Positions 46,874 to 61,769 of a stretch of 64,000 nt of DNA are shown piece by piece (position 1 is the first letter of the stretch; the number at the start of each line of letters is the position of its first letter). The translations under genes and the position numbers were made by a program. Where the stretch lies: the NCBI RefSeq assembly GCF_963678635.1, contig NW_026970820.1:1118001-1182000 (forward strand), written 5' to 3'. The stretch comes from Symsagittifera roscoffensis. Taxonomy: Eukaryota > Xenacoelomorpha > Acoela > Convolutidae. Under the pieces are notes generated by a model. It searched no databases and had not been told where the DNA came from. It saw nothing but the letters and a program-made list of their open reading frames with translations.

Positions 46874-49379
46874 AGGAAATTGTTTCGCCCCACCCACCCG
46901 ACCTAAGCCTTTACCCACCCACCTGATCAGTCAGTGCGCCTTCACGTCTTCTTTTGAAAATTGATTCATTCCGTAGCTGGAATTGATTAATGGTTTTCCC
47001 TAATACATGAAACTTTGACAGACAGATATCCAACTATTTGATAGAGCATTTTTCGAATCACTTCTTCAAATAGATTTTAAAAAAAAGCGTAAAAAAAATC
47101 ATGCGCTTTTATTACATATGTCATCGAAGCAAAAAGAGTACCGTGTTGGTTCCATAAATGGCTCCCAGTACCCACAATGCTAAGATGCAGGAAAAATACC
47201 TTTCTATTAAATTTGAGATACAATGTCTCATGAAGGAAATGGAAACGCTATCCTAGGGTGCAGGTTTTCTGAAAAAATGGTATCAGCTGAAACATAACAG
47301 CACAACATAGCGGCTGCTCTCTATTTCTCTGCTCTTTATTCGAGGTCCCGGATGCCCCTACCTGGGACCACAAGGGTCCCAGGGCGCATCCTATAGGGAT
47401 TAAAGCATCAAACGTACAATCATGAAATGAGAAATTCTAATCACTTATTACAATGTTCCATATTTCATTTTGCTCAGCAATCAGTAAACTGTTGTATTTT
47501 TAACTTGAAGAGCCTATTATATTATCAAACAAAATTTTTCGATAAAAATTACATTTTCTTTTAGTTTTTCAAACAATATTTTACAATTTGAAACAAAAAG
47601 AAACATTGCATTTCTTTGCAGTAACTAAGTCAGTGCACTGTAGCTACACTAGTGAATGTAAAACATAGTTAAAAAAACGGACAACTGAATCTGGTTTTTT
47701 AAATTTAATGTTTTTTTGTTCGGCTTTTAAATAGGATCACGTCAATTAATAATTGAAATTGAGCAAAGACAAGAATATAACACTCGCAATTTTTGTTCAA
47801 TATTGACTAGAAAAATGATCAAACCACTCTATATTGCCTATGGCAAGCTCAAAACATCCATCAAAAACCACTTTTGTTCACTTTTAAAATTGAATTATTT
47901 TTCGACCAAAAAAAGTTAGAGATGAAATTGAAAAAAAAACGAAAATTTACTTAATTTGAAAAAATTGGTGTCAAACTGCCTTATCCATAGAAACACTTTC
48001 TATGAACCTATTCAGAAAGGTTTTGTTGAGCAATGCCGAAAAAATTACCCCTTTTGAGAAAAATTCAAAAAACACATTTTTGGTTAACTCAAAAAAGTGG
48101 AAAAAGTGGGAAAAGCGGTCTTCAAAACGAAACCATCCAAAAGTTGCATTAACTAACTGCCATTATTTTTAAAATTCAGACCCGCATGCAAAAAATAACG
48201 AAAATCCTACGGGAACTTTTTGAGAACAGATTAGTTTCTCCGGAATTTTGGTAGTACTGTTTTTATTACTATAATTATAATTAAAGTCAAATCTAAAAGT
48301 CGTAAAAACTACAATTTTTAATCAATTTTGACAAATAAATGATCAAAACCCACTAAATTGGCTATGGCAAGTTCGAATATATCATCAGAAACCATTTTTT
48401 CCCACTTTTGAAAATTTTCATTTTTTTGAAAATTTATGTTGAGTCACAAACGGGAAAAACCATATTTTTTCAAAATGTCAAAAACAGTTGTTCTTTTCAA
48501 GTTAGTTCATAAGGTCACATGTTATGAACCTGTTCAGAATGGTTCTCATGTTCAAAGCCATACAAATTACCCATTTTGAGAAAAATTCAAAAAACACCTT
48601 TTTGGTTAACTCAAAAAAGTGGAAAAAGTGGAGAAAGGTGTCTTCAAAACGAAACCATCCAAAAGTGGCATTAATTAACTGCCTTTTTTTTGTAAATTCA
48701 GACCCGCATGCAAAAATTTACGAAAATCCTACGTGAAGTTTTTGAGAACAGATTAGTTTCTCGGGAATTTTGGTAGTACTATTTTTATTACTATAATAAT
48801 AATTAAAGTCAAAACTAAAAGTGGTAAAAACTACAATTTTTAATCAATTTTGACAAATTAATGATCAAAACCCACTAAATTGGCTATGGCAAGTTCGAAT
48901 GTACCATCAGAAACCATTTTTTCCCATTTTTGAAAATTTTCATTTTTTTGAAATTAAATGTTGAGTCACAAACGGGAAAAAACAAATTTTTTCAAAAAGT
49001 CAAAAAAAAATATTCCATTTAAACTAATTCATCAGGCTACACGTTAGGAACCTGTTCAGAATGGTTTTCATGATCAAAGCAGCAAAAGTCACCCATTTTG
49101 AGAAAAGTCGAAAAAACACCTTTTTAGTTAACTCAAAAAAGTGGAAAAAGTGGGAAAAGGGGTCTTCAAAATGAAACCATCCAAAAATGGCATTAACAAA
49201 CTGCCATTATTTTCCAAATTCAGACCCGCATGCAAAAAATTAGGAAATTCTGACGTGCGGTTTAGCAGAACTCGATAGTTACTAGGAAAATTTACCACTG
49301 TAAAAAAATTATTGCCTTTTGACCGGAAGGGGCCCCTACCCCTTCCTAATCGCTTTTTGTGCTACACGCGACCATCTAG
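46874..49379 (+). mobile_element. Helitron-like element E14 (2.5-kb type)
   Basis: Begins AGGAAATTGTTTCGCCCC. Repeat anchors are near 48050, 48575 and 49098. It is almost identical to E2, which lies about 42 kb away on the far side of the autonomous transposon. Confidence 0.7.
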
Positions 49380-51945
49380 AGGCAGAGCAGGCGCCCCACC
49401 CACCCAACCTGTGAGCTTGACCCACCCACCCAATCAGTCAGGATTTGTCCGCCTTTTCGTTTTTCCGATTCGATTCATTCCGTAGGTGAAATCGAGTTGT
49501 GATGTGCCCCAAGACAGACATAGAGATTTGACGATCACGTGTCCCACTATTTGATAGACCATTCGAATAAGTTTTTTCTAATCGATTTGCAAATTCTGGG
49601 CTGGATATCAATATATATGCCTTCATCACAGATGTCATCGAAGCAAAAAGAGCACCGTGTAGGATCCATAATTATATCCCAAATGGACAATGCTAAGAAG
49701 CAGGAACCTTCGAAATATATTTCTATTAAATTAAGATACAATGTCTCATAAATGAAGTAAAAACGCTATCGTCAGGTGTAAGTTTTCCAGGAAACTGTAT
49801 CAACTGCATTGTAACAATACAATATAGCGGCTGCTCTCTAATTCTCTGCTCTATAATTTAGGTCGCGGATGCCCCTACCTGGGACCACAAGGGTCCCAGG
49901 AAGCATCCTATAGTGATTTAAGCATAAAACATGCAATCATGAAAAGCAAAACTCTAATCAGTTTTGACTGGCTATTTTCTTTTTTTCATCTCTCTACAAA
50001 GGGTATACAATTGCATTTTTGTGTCAAAGAGCCTGTTAATATATCAAACAAAAATTACAGTTAAATTATAAACTCATTACTTTTCCGTATTTGAAACAAA
50101 ATTGTATATTTTGAACTGCAGTTAAACCTTGTAACTCAGTGCAGTAACTAACGAAGTGCACTCTAGCTACATTAGTCAACACAGTAAATTATTTTAAAAA
50201 GGATAACTGAATCTGGTTTTTCATAAAAAGAACAACACTAGTCAACGCAGTAAATTCTTTAAAGAAAGGACCACTGAATCTGGTTTTTCGTTTGGGTTTT
50301 AATTAGGATTGCATAAGTTATTAATTGAAATCGAACAAAAACAACTAAAAACATTTTACCATTATTGATCACTTTTGACCAAACAATTACAAAACCTCAC
50401 TTATTTGACTGTGGCAAGCTTGAATAATCTATCAAAAAGCACTTTTGTTTAAGTTTTTTTTAAAGTTAAAAATGAAAAAAGGATTAAAAAGGAAAAACAA
50501 AATCGATTCTTTCATACTATCAAAACAATAGGTGACAGACACTTTTACCCATAGACACACACCGTAGGAACCTGTTTACAAAAGTTCTTCATCGGCAAAG
50601 CCGAAAAACTGACCCTTTTCGAGAAAAGAGCAAAAAAAAACAATTTTGGCATCCTACGAAATTGCTAAAATCAAGAAAAAAGAAAAATGGCCTTGAAAAA
50701 GAAGACATTAGAAAATTGTAACAAATTGGCATCACTCTATACATTCAGAATGTCAAGCAAAAACATAAAAAGATTTCGGGAAGATTTTTGAACAGATAAT
50801 TCTCTCCGGAATTTCGGCAGTACTATTTATACTACTATAGTATTGAATAAAGTCAAAACAAAAAGTCTTAAAAAATAACACTTCTTAACAATTTTGACAA
50901 ATAAATGATCAAACCCTACTAATTTGACTATGAGAAGCCCGAATATTTCATCAAAAATTATTTTTGAATACTTTTGGAATTTTTTCATTTTCGACCAAAA
51001 AAAAGTAAAGTTAAAAATCAAAAAAATCTATTTTTTTCAAAAATTCAAAAAAAATGGCGCCAATCTATTTTTTCCGTAGAAACACACTCTAGGGACGGAT
51101 TTAGAAAGAGTCTGATGACCAAAGCCGACAAATTACTCATTTTGAGAAAAGAGCAAAATACCATTTTTGGCTGCTTACCAAAGCTGGAGAAATCGGGTAA
51201 AATGGTATTGAAAAAGAAACCATCGAAAATTGGCAATTACAAACTGCCAGTCTTCTATCCATTTAGGGCCTCATGCAAAAAATCAGAGAAAAATTCAGCG
51301 GAAATATTTGAGAACAGACCAGTTTCTCCTGAATTTTGGAATTATTTTTTGTACTACTGTAGTATTAAATATAGTGAAATCTAAAAGTCGTAAAAACTAC
51401 AATTTTTGTTCATTTTTGACAATTTAATGATCAAAACCCACTATATCGACTACGGCAAGCTCAAATATATCATCAGAAAGCATTTTTTCTCACTTTTGAA
51501 TTTTTTTATTTTTTTGAGGAAAAATGTTGAGTCAGAAAAGGGAAAAATGAAATTTTTTAAAAAAGTCAAAAAAAATTGTTGCCTTCAAATTAAGTCATTA
51601 GGCCACACTTTAGGAACCTGTTCAAAACACTTTTCATGTCCAAAGCCGTAAAATTTACCCATTTTGAGAAAATTCCAAAAAACACCTTTTTAGTTAACGC
51701 AAAAAAGTGGAAAAAGTGGGAAAAATGGTCTTCATAATGAAACCATCGAAAAGTGGCATTAACAAACTGCCATTATTTCGTCAATTCAGACCCGCATGCA
51801 AAAAATTAGGAAGTTCTGACGAAACGTTTTGGAGAACGTGAAAGTTTTCAGCAAAATGGTATATGTATATTTTTTATAGTACTTCTGCACGGGAGGGGCC
51901 CCTACCCCTCCCTAATTGCTTTTTTTGCTACACGCGACCATCTAG
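49380..51945 (+). mobile_element. Helitron-like element E15 (2.57-kb type)
   Basis: Begins AGGCAGAGCAGGCGCCCC. The internal hairpin is near 49868-49910 and the repeat anchors near 50614, 51138 and 51660. The first repeat copies are more diverged than in E13/E14. Ends with GGGAGGGG/CCCCTCCC and CTAG. Confidence 0.65.
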
Positions 51946-54453
51946 AGGCAGAGCAGGCGCCCCACCCACCCGACCTGTGTTATTGACCTTTCCACCCAAT
52001 CAGTCAGGCTTTGTCCAATTCTTTTTTTTTTAAATTCTATTAATTCTGTAGATGGAATCGAATCATGATGTGCCCTGAGTCATGAAAATTTGACAAACAC
52101 TTGTCCGACTATTTAAAAGATTAATTTTTTAATCAGTTTTTTGTAATCGAATTGCAAAAACATTGGTTGGAAAAGAGCATTTTGCTTCATGAATATGTCA
52201 ATAAACCAAAATGCACCGTGCATGTTCCATATTTGTATCCCAGTTTTGACATTGGGAAGAAGCAGCAAAATTTTAAATACCTTTTTATTTAAATTTTATC
52301 GTAATTTCTCACAAATGAAACAAAAACTCCCCCCTCAAGTGCAAGTTTTCCAGAAAACTGTAAATGCTGAAAAGTAACAACGCAACACATCGGCTGCTCT
52401 TTATTCTCTGCTCTTCATTCGAGGTCCCGGATGCCCCGAACTGGGACCACATGGGTCCCAGGGAGCATCCTATATAATTTTAGGCGCATAAAATATACAA
52501 TCATGAGAACCAAAACTCTAATCAGTTTTTTGTTTTTCTTCTCTATACAAAGGGTATACAATTGCTTTTCTGTTTTAAAGAGCCTGTTATACTATCAAAC
52601 AAAACATTACAGTTGAATTATAAATTCAAAACTTTTCCGTTTTTGAAACAAAATAGTTTATTTTGAGCCGCAATTAAACCTTCTAGCTCAGTAAAGTAAC
52701 GAGCACTCTAGTTACACTACTCAACGCAAAAATTTCTGTGAAAAAATACAACTGAATCTGTTTTTTTTTGTAAACAAAGGTTCCATTGTTTTTCGTTTCG
52801 TTTATAATTAGGATTGGATACTTTATTAGTTGAAATCGAACAGAAACAACTATTAAAAATTTTGTACCCCCTTCAATCAATTTTGACACAAAAATACCAG
52901 ACGCCATTAGTCAAACAATGGCAAGCTCAAATAATCCATCAAAAACCACTTTTTTTCATTTTTAAAATTGAATTTGTTTTCGACCAAAAATAGTAGATGA
53001 AATTGGAAAAAAAAAGAAAATTTCCTGAATATGAAAAAATTGGTGTCGAACTGTCTTATCCATAGAAACACTTGCTATGAACCTATTCAAAAAAGTTTTG
53101 TTGAGCAATGCCAAAAAAATTACCCCTTTTGAGAAAAATTCAAAAAACACATTTCTGGTTAACTCAAGTGGAAAAAGTGGGAAACGGTTTCTTCAAAACG
53201 AAACCATCCAAAAGTGGCACTAACTAAGTGCCCTTATTTTGTAAATTCAGACCCGCATGCGAAAAATGACAAAAACCTTTCGGGATTTTTTCGAGAACAG
53301 ATTAGTTTCTCCGGAATTTAGGTAATTACTATTTTCATTACTATAGTTATAATTAAACTCAAATCTGAAAGACGTAAAAACTACAATTTTTAATCAATTT
53401 TGACAAATGAATGATCAAAAACCACTAAAATGGCAATGGCAAGCTCGAATCTACCATCAGAAACCATTTTTTCCCATTTTTGAAAAAATTTCATTTTTTT
53501 AAAAATAAATGTTGAGTCACAAACGGGAAAAACCATATTTTTTCAAAAAGTCAAAACAATTTGTTCCATTTAAACCAATTCATTAGGCCAGACATTAGGA
53601 GCCTGTTCAGAATGGTTTTCATAATCAAAGCAGCAAAATTTACCCATTTTGAGAAAAGTCGAAAAAACACCTTTTTTGTTAACTTAAAAAAGTGGAAAAA
53701 GTGGGAACAGGGGTCTTCAAAAAGATACCATCCAAAAGTGGCATAAACAAACTGCCACTACTTTGTCAAATCAGACCTGCATGCGAACAATAAGAAAACT
53801 CTGACGAGAAGTTTTTGAGAACAGACTAGTTTTCCCGGAATTTTCGTAGTACTATATTGTTTACTATAGTAATAATTAAAGTCAAATCTAAAAAATCGTA
53901 AAAACTACAATTTTTATTCAATTTTGACAATTTAATGATCAAAACCCAATAAATTGACTACGGCAAGGTGAAATACACTATCAAAAAGCATTTTTTCTCA
54001 TTTTTGAAATTTTTTATTTTTTTGAGGAAAAATGTTGAGTCAGAAAAGGGAAAAATCAATTTTTTTTAAAAAGTCGAAAAAAATTGTTCCCTTCAAATTG
54101 ATTCATTAGGCCACACTTTAGGAACCTGTTTAAAATGGTTTTCAAGTCCAAAGCCGTAAAACTTACCCATTTTGAGAAAAGCCCAAAAAACACCTTTTTA
54201 GTTAACGCAAAAAAGTGGAAAAAGTGGGAAAAATGGTCTTCAAAATGAAACCATCAAAAAGTGGCATTAACAAACTGCCATTATTTCGTCAATTCAGACC
54301 CGCATGCAAAAATTGAGGAAGTTCTGACGAGACGTTTTGTAGAACGTGAAAGTTTCCAGCAAAAAGGTACATGTATAATTTTTATAGTACTTTTGCACGG
54401 GAGGGGCCCCTACCCCTCCCTAATTGCTTTTTTTGCTACACGCGACCATCTAG
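51946..54453 (+). mobile_element. Helitron-like element E16 (2.51-kb type)
   Basis: Same start as E15 (AGGCAGAGCAGG) and the same GGGAGGGG/CCCCTCCC end. Repeat anchors are near 53125, 53643 and 54168. It supplies the reference for the truncated E5. Confidence 0.65.
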
Positions 54454-56758
54454 AGGTTACTCTTTCGCCCCACCCACCCGACCAATATCATTTACCCACC
54501 CACCTGATCAGTCAGGCCACGACTACCTTTTTTCGATTTGATCGAGTAACGAAAAGCGGTTTGTGATTCTCCATCACCTTAAAAATGAAGGAGCAGGTTT
54601 TTACTTAGCCAACTATCGTTTTGGGGGTAAAATGGGTTTGATTTTTGATGCGTCTTTGCCCGAAAACCTCATCAAAAAGAATAATTTACCCGGCTTTTCT
54701 TGTATTTGCTGACCACATTTTCGATCTGTCTCTGGCCACGACGTCGTTTAGTTAAAGTTCTTCCCCGACATTTTTTTCTATAATCGTATTTTTTTACGAA
54801 TAAAAGAGATTGCCAACACATCAGCGCTGTCCAAAATAGATTAGGAAATTGAACAACTTTAGTTTTTTTTTTATTTTTGATCGTCGTAACGGATGCTCCC
54901 CACTTGGGACCACAGGGGTCCCAGGGAGCATCCCAAAAAGATTAAAGCAAAAGTTCAACAATTATTTACCCGTCAATTTGGGTCACTCTTGCGGTTCAAC
55001 AACCTGTATTTTTTTTAAAATGATTTCAAGAACAGTTCAGGGCTGCATGCAAAAAATAAGAACATTCTCACGCATCGGAATTATGAAATTACTAATTATT
55101 TTTTTTAAATTCTCATTATTTGTAGTAGCTTTATAAGATCCAAACTGAAAAACTAAAAAATCAACAATGTATAACTATTTTTGAAATTAAAACACCCCCG
55201 TATCTACTAAATCGACAATGGCAAGCTCAAATACACCATCAAAAATCATTTTTTTTTCACTTTTGAAAACTTAATTTTTTTGAGAAAAAAAAAGTTGAGT
55301 CAGAAACGGGAAAAATCATATTTTTTCAAAATGTCAAAAAAAATTGTTCCATTTAAACTTAATCAGTAGGCCACACGTTGGGAACCTGTTCAAAATGTTT
55401 TACATAAACAATGCAGCAAAACTTACCCATTTTGAGAAAAGTGCAAAAAACACCTTTTTGGTTAACTCAAAAAAGTGGAAAAAGTGGAGAAAAGGGTCTT
55501 CAAAACGAAACCATCCAAAAGTGGCATTAACTAACTGCCATTATTTTGTGAATTCAGACCCGCATGCAAAAAATAACGAAAATCCTACAGGAACTTTTTG
55601 AGAACAAATTAGTTTCTCCGGAATTTTGGTAGTACTGTTTTTATTACTATAATTATAATTAAAGTCAAATCTAAAAGTCGTAAAAACTACAATTTTTAAT
55701 CAATTTTGACAAATAAATGATCAAAACCCACTAAATTGGCTATGGCAAGTTCGAATCTACCATCAGAAACCATTTTTTCCCATTTCTGAAAATTTTCATT
55801 TTTTACAAAATAAATGTTGAGTCACAAACGGGAAAAATCATACTTTTTCAAAAAGTCAAAAAAAATTCTTCCATTTAAACTAAATCATCAGGCCACACGC
55901 TGGGAACCTGTTCAGAATGGTTTCCATGATCAAAGCAGCAAAAGTCACCCATTTTGAGAAAAGTCGAAAAAACACCTTTTTAGTTAACTCAAAAAAGCGG
56001 AAAAAGTGGGAAAAGGGGTCTTCAAAATGAAACCATCCAAAAGTGGCATTAACAAACTGCCATTATTTTCTAATTTCAGACCCGCATGCAAAAAATTACG
56101 AAAATCCTACGTGAAGTTTCTGAGAACAGATTAGTTTCTCGGGAATTTTGGTAGTACTATTTTTATTACTATAATTATAATTAAAGTCAAAACTAAAAGT
56201 GGTAAAAACTACAATTTTTAATCAATTTTGACAAATTAATGATCAAAACCCACTAAATTGGCTATGGCAAGTTCGAATGTACCATCAGAAACCATTTTTT
56301 CCCATTTTTGAAAATTTTCATTTTTTTGAAATTAAATGTTGAGTCACAAACGGGAAAAAACAAATTTTTTCAAAAAGTCAAAAAAAAAATATTCCATTTA
56401 AACTAACTCATCAGGCCACACGTTAGGAACCTGTTCAGAATGGTTTTCATGATCAAAGCAGCAAAAGTCACCCATTTTGAGAAAAGTCGAAAAAACACCT
56501 TTTTAGTTAACTCAAAAAAGTGGAAAAAGTGGGAAAAGGGGTCTTCAAAATGAAACCATCCAAAAATGGCATTAACAAACTGCCATTATTTTCCAAATTC
56601 AGACCCGCATGCAAAAAATTAGGAAATTCTGACGTGCGGTTTAGCAGAACTCGATAGTTACTAGGAAAATTTACCACTGTAAAAAATTTATTGCCTTTTG
56701 ACCGGAAGGGGCCCCTACCCCTTCCTAATCGCTTTTTGTGCTACACGCGACCATCTAG
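54454..56758 (+). mobile_element. Helitron-like element E17, chimeric 5' end
   Basis: The first ~30 nt are the E13 type (AGGTTACTCTTTCGCC), but the next ~400 bp resemble the E10 type (GAGTAACGAAAAGCGG versus GAGTAGTAACGGAAAGCG). The internal hairpin is near 54892-54932 and the repeat anchors near 55428, 55950 and 56472. Ends GGAAGGGG/CCCCTTCC and CTAG. Confidence 0.65.
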
Positions 56759-59236
56759 ATCTTTCAGGTCTGCGTCCCACCCGCCCTCCGTGACTAATCT
56801 TGCTTCCGAGAAAAGTTTTTTGTTTCACCTTTACCCCATCTCAGGTCAATTAATCTTGCAAAAAACCCTACTTGAAACGTTCGCATTCACATTACCCCCT
56901 ACGGGCGCAATGGCGAAGCCCATTTTTTCTTCTCACTGAACTTCTTCTCTGAACAGTTCACATAAAACATTACTATGGTTTTATCTGAAATTTGCCGTGT
57001 CCAGCTGCGACTCCGACTTTTTTCACGTCACTGGTGTTCCAACAACAGGACCACATGAGATTCCCATTCAGATACTGTCTCAATTTTGAAAATACTGATT
57101 TGATTTTTTTTTGCCGTTTTTCGCAAAACAAACTAATTGATTCATTCGAATTAAAAAAAAATTCCGAAAAACACTTAAAGATAGCAAGACATTATTGTGA
57201 CTGTCGTCTATATCTGTTCTCTTTGTTGGAGGTCAACGATGCTCCCTAAGTGGGACCACAAGGGTCCCAGGGAGCATCAGTAAAGGCTTTGAATAGTATG
57301 CCAGTTTCGATTAAGACAAAATCTTTGGCCAATTGTGTTTTTTTCACAGTCCCTTATCCACTGCAAATGTAAAGTTTAATTTTAGTTTGAAGTTTTAAAA
57401 AATAATAATAGCCTTTTCATTTGTGATGACTCGTATCACTCATAAATCAATGAAAGACTCTGACTAACCTTCTCAAGCATGGAAAAACATCAAAAAGAAA
57501 AAATGATTCTGGTTATTTCAGACTGCTTTTTTTGTTAAATTTCAGATAGATTTTGAAAACTCTTGCTTCAAATTGTATGTCTGCCGAAAAAGAACAAAAA
57601 TTACAAACTGAAACCATTTTGGTTAAATTAAGGCTCTTCACCCACCAAATTCGAAATTGCGAAGCTGAAACGAACAATCGACAGCTCATTTTATAAGTTT
57701 CGTTTTATTTTTTCAAAACATGTGTCATATATTTTCAAAAGCAATTTATTAAAGTTTCATTTTTTACCAGAAAAGTAAGTCCGAAAAAAAAACAGATTTT
57801 TAAATACTGTCAAAAAATAAGGTGGCAAGTAGTTTTACCAATGGAATCATAGTATATGATTAGGTTCAAAATAGTTTTCATTACCATTGACTAGACGCTT
57901 ACTCAATTTGAGAAATGTCCTTAATAACTTTTTTGGAAACATAAAAAACGGATAATGGAAAAGTTTTCTTCAATTTAATAGAAAAGAATTTTATGAGAAA
58001 AACCATTACTAATATCACGTGTAAATTGCGAGAATAGATTCAGGCCACATGCAAAATTTCAGCAGAAGCACTCAAGCAATTTTGTGAACGAAACAATTGT
58101 TCCATAAATTGACAGAGTAGTATAAACACCAATTTTACCATAAAACGTCAAAATAAAAAATTCGCAAAAACTACAAATTTTATCCAATTTTGACTTTTAA
58201 ATACTCTATACCGACTAAATTGACTATGCTAAGCTCGAATCAACCATCAGAAACCATTTTTAATCGTTCTGCATTTTTTAAGTTTTTTTCCATCAAAAAG
58301 TTGAGTCAGAAATGGGAAAAAGGTTTTTTTTTCAGAAAAACAAAAAAAGTTGTTCAAAATCAACTAGAAATATAAGCCATTATTTTTTAACCTGCTCAGA
58401 ATGGTTCTGGTGACCGAAGTCGTAGAAAGTTCCCAATTCGAGGAAATTCGAAAAAACTCTTTTTTCAGCACTTTTAAAAAGTGGAAAAATGTAAAAAATA
58501 GTCTTCAAACAAATAGGATGAAAAAGTGATCAGTAAAAGCATCGATGCCGTGTCAAATGAGGATCGCATGCCAATTTTTGAAACAATCCAACGGGTTTTT
58601 TTTAAGAACGAAACCATTTTTTGACAATTTTAGTAGTAGTATTTACACTAATTAGTACCATAAATGGTCAAAATTCAAAAATACAAAAAACTACAATTTT
58701 TATCCAATTTTGACCTTCAAATACTCTATACCCACTAAATTGACTATAGGGAGCTCGAATCAACCATCAGAAACCACTTTTAATCACTTTCAAAATTTTT
58801 TATTTTTTAAATAAAAATGTTGAGTCAGAAATAGGAAAAAACATTTTTTTTCAAAAAGTCAAAAAATGTTGTCCCAATTGAATAAACTCACTAAGCCACA
58901 CTCTATGAACCTGTTCAGAATGGTTTTCATGACCAAAGCCGTAAAAAGTACCCAATTTGAGAAACTTCGAAAAATCACCTTTTAGTTAACTCAAAAAAGT
59001 GGAAAAATTGGGTAAAATGGGCTTCAAACCGATAGGATCGAAAAGTGACCTTTATAAGATATGATTGCCGTGTCAAATTAGGGCCGCATGCAAAAAATTA
59101 GAAAAATTCAACGAAACGTTTTTGAGAACTCGACAAATTTGGTCGTTTTGTTAAAGGTTAAATTTTAGAAATTTTTTGTCCGGAAGGGGCCCCTTCCCCT
59201 TCCTAAATGCTTTTTATGCTACACGCGACCATCTAG
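56759..59236 (+). mobile_element. Helitron-like element E18 (2.48-kb type)
   Basis: Begins ATCTTTCAGGTCTGCG. A near-copy of E3. The internal hairpin GATGCTCCC/GGGAGCATC is near 57239-57279. Its 3' hairpin has CCCCTTCCCC where others have CCCCTACCCC, a loop change. Confidence 0.7.
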
Positions 59237-61769
59237 AGGTTACTCTTTCGCCCCACCCACCCGACCTAAACCTTTACCCACCCACCTGATCAGTCAGGCC
59301 ACTTCCACGTCGTCTTTTTAAATTTGATTCATTCCGTAGCTGGAATCGATTAATGGTATTGCCTAAGAAATAGTAGTTTGACAGACACGACTGTTTGATA
59401 GAGAATTTTTCGGATCACTTTTTCTAATAGATTTTCAAAATTATATCCGGAAAATTATCATGCGCCTTCATCACATATGTCATCGAAGCAAATAGAGTAC
59501 CGTGTTGGTTCCATAAATTTATCCCAGTTTCCACAATGCTAAGAAGCAGGAAAACTAAAATACCTTTCTATTAAATTTGAGATTCAATGTCTCCTGAAAG
59601 AAAAGAAAACGCTCTCCTAGTGTGCAAGTTTTCCGCAAAAACTGTATAACCTGAAACGTGACAGCACAACATAGCGGCTGCTCTCTATTTCTCTGCTCTT
59701 TATTCGAGGTCCCGGATGCCCCTAACTGGGACCACAAGGGTCCCAGGGCGCATCCTATAGGGATTGAAGCATCAAACGTACAATTCTTTTCTATTCTATC
59801 AAACGAATCATACAAAAAGAGAATTTCTATTCACTTATTACAATTTTTCATATTTCATTTTGCTCAACAATCACTAAACTATTGTATTTTTAAGTTGAAG
59901 AGCCTGTTATATTATTGAACAACATTTTTTGATAAAATTTACATTTTTTTTTCGTTTTTCGAACAATATTTTCAATTTTGAACCTAAGGGATACACTGCA
60001 TTTCTTCGCAGTAGCTACTACAGGTGCACTCTAGCTACACTAGTGAATGCAAAAAAATAGTAAAAAAAACGGACAACCGAATCTGGTTTCTTAAATTAGA
60101 TGTTTTTTTATTCGGCTTTTAATTAGGATCACATCAAATAAAAATTGAAAGAGAGCAAAGACAAGAATAAAAAAACTTGCTATTTTCGTTTAAAATTGAA
60201 AATTAAAATGATCAAACCACAGTAAATTGCCTATGGCAAGCTAAAATTATCCATCAGAAACCACTTTTGTTCACTTTTCAAATTAAAATTTTTTGTCGTC
60301 CAAAATTGACCAGAGTTAAAATTGAAAAAAATCTTATTTTCGTGAATTTCAAAATACTGGTGCTAATCTATAATATCCATAGAAACACACTCTATGAACC
60401 TAATTGGAAAGGTTTTGATGAGCAAAGCCGAAAAATTACCCATTTTGAGAAAAGTGCAAAAAACACCTTTTTGGTTAACTCAAACAAGTGGAAAAAAGGG
60501 CGAAAGGGGTCTTCAAAACGAAACCATCCAAAAGTGGCATTAACTAACTGCCATTATTTTGTGAATTCAGACCCGCATGCAAAAATTTACGAAAATCCTA
60601 CGTGAAGTTTTTCAGAACAGATTAGTTTCTCCGGATTTTTGGTAGTACTGATTTCATTACTGTACTTATAATTAAAGTCAAATCAAAAAGTCGTAAAAAC
60701 TACAATTTTTAATCAATTTTGACAAATAAATGATCAAAACCCACTAAATGGGCTATGGCAAGTTCGAATCTACCATCAGAAATTATTTTTTCCCATTTCT
60801 GAAAGTTTTCATTTTTAAAAAAATAAATGTTGAGTCACAAACGGGAAAAATCATATTTTTTCAAAAAGTCAAAAATAATTCCTCCATTTAAACTAAATCA
60901 TCAGGCCACACGTTAGGAACCTGTTCAGAATGGTTTCCATGATCAAAGCAGCAAAAGTCACCCATTTTGAGAAAAGTCGAAAAAACACCTTTTTAGTTAA
61001 CTCAAAAAAGTGGAAAAGTGGGAGCAGGGGTCTTCAAAATGAAACCATCCAAAAGTGGCATTAACAAACTGCCATTATTTTCTAATTTTAGACCCGCATG
61101 CAAAAAATTACGAAAATCCTACGTGAAGTTTTTGAGAACATATTAGTTTCTCGGGAGTTTTGGTAGTACTATTTTCATTACTATAATTATAAATAAAGTC
61201 AAAACTAAAAGTCGTAAAAACTACAATTTTTAATCAATTTTGACAAATAAATGATCAAAACCCACTAAGTTGGCTATGGCAAGTTCGAATCTACCATCAG
61301 AAACCATTTTTTCCCATTTCTGAAAAGTTTCGTTTTTTTAAAAATAAATGTTGAGTCACAAACGGGAAAAATCATATTTTTTCAAAAATTCAAAAAAAAT
61401 TGTTCCATTGAAACTAATTCATCAGGCCACACGTTAGGAACCTGTTCAGAATGGTTTTCATGATCAAAGCAGCAAAAGTAACCCATTTTGAGAAAAGTTG
61501 AAAAAACACCTTTTTAGTTAACTGAAAAAAGTGGAAAAAGTGGGAAAAAGGGTCTTCAAAATGAAACCATCCAAAAATGGCATTAACAAACTGCCATTAT
61601 TTTCCAAATTCAGACCCGCATGCAAAAAATTAGGAAATTCTGACGTGCCGTTTAGCAGAACTCGATAGTTTCTAGGAATATGGACCAATGTAAAAAATTT
61701 ATTGCCTTTTGACCGGAAGGGGCCCCTACCCCTTCCTAATCGCTTTTTGTGCTACACGCGACCATCTAG
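59237..61769 (+). mobile_element. Helitron-like element E19 (2.53-kb type)
   Basis: A near-identical partner of E13, with scattered substitutions only. Repeat anchors are near 60444, 60965 and 61487. Ends CTAG at 61766-61769. Confidence 0.7.
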
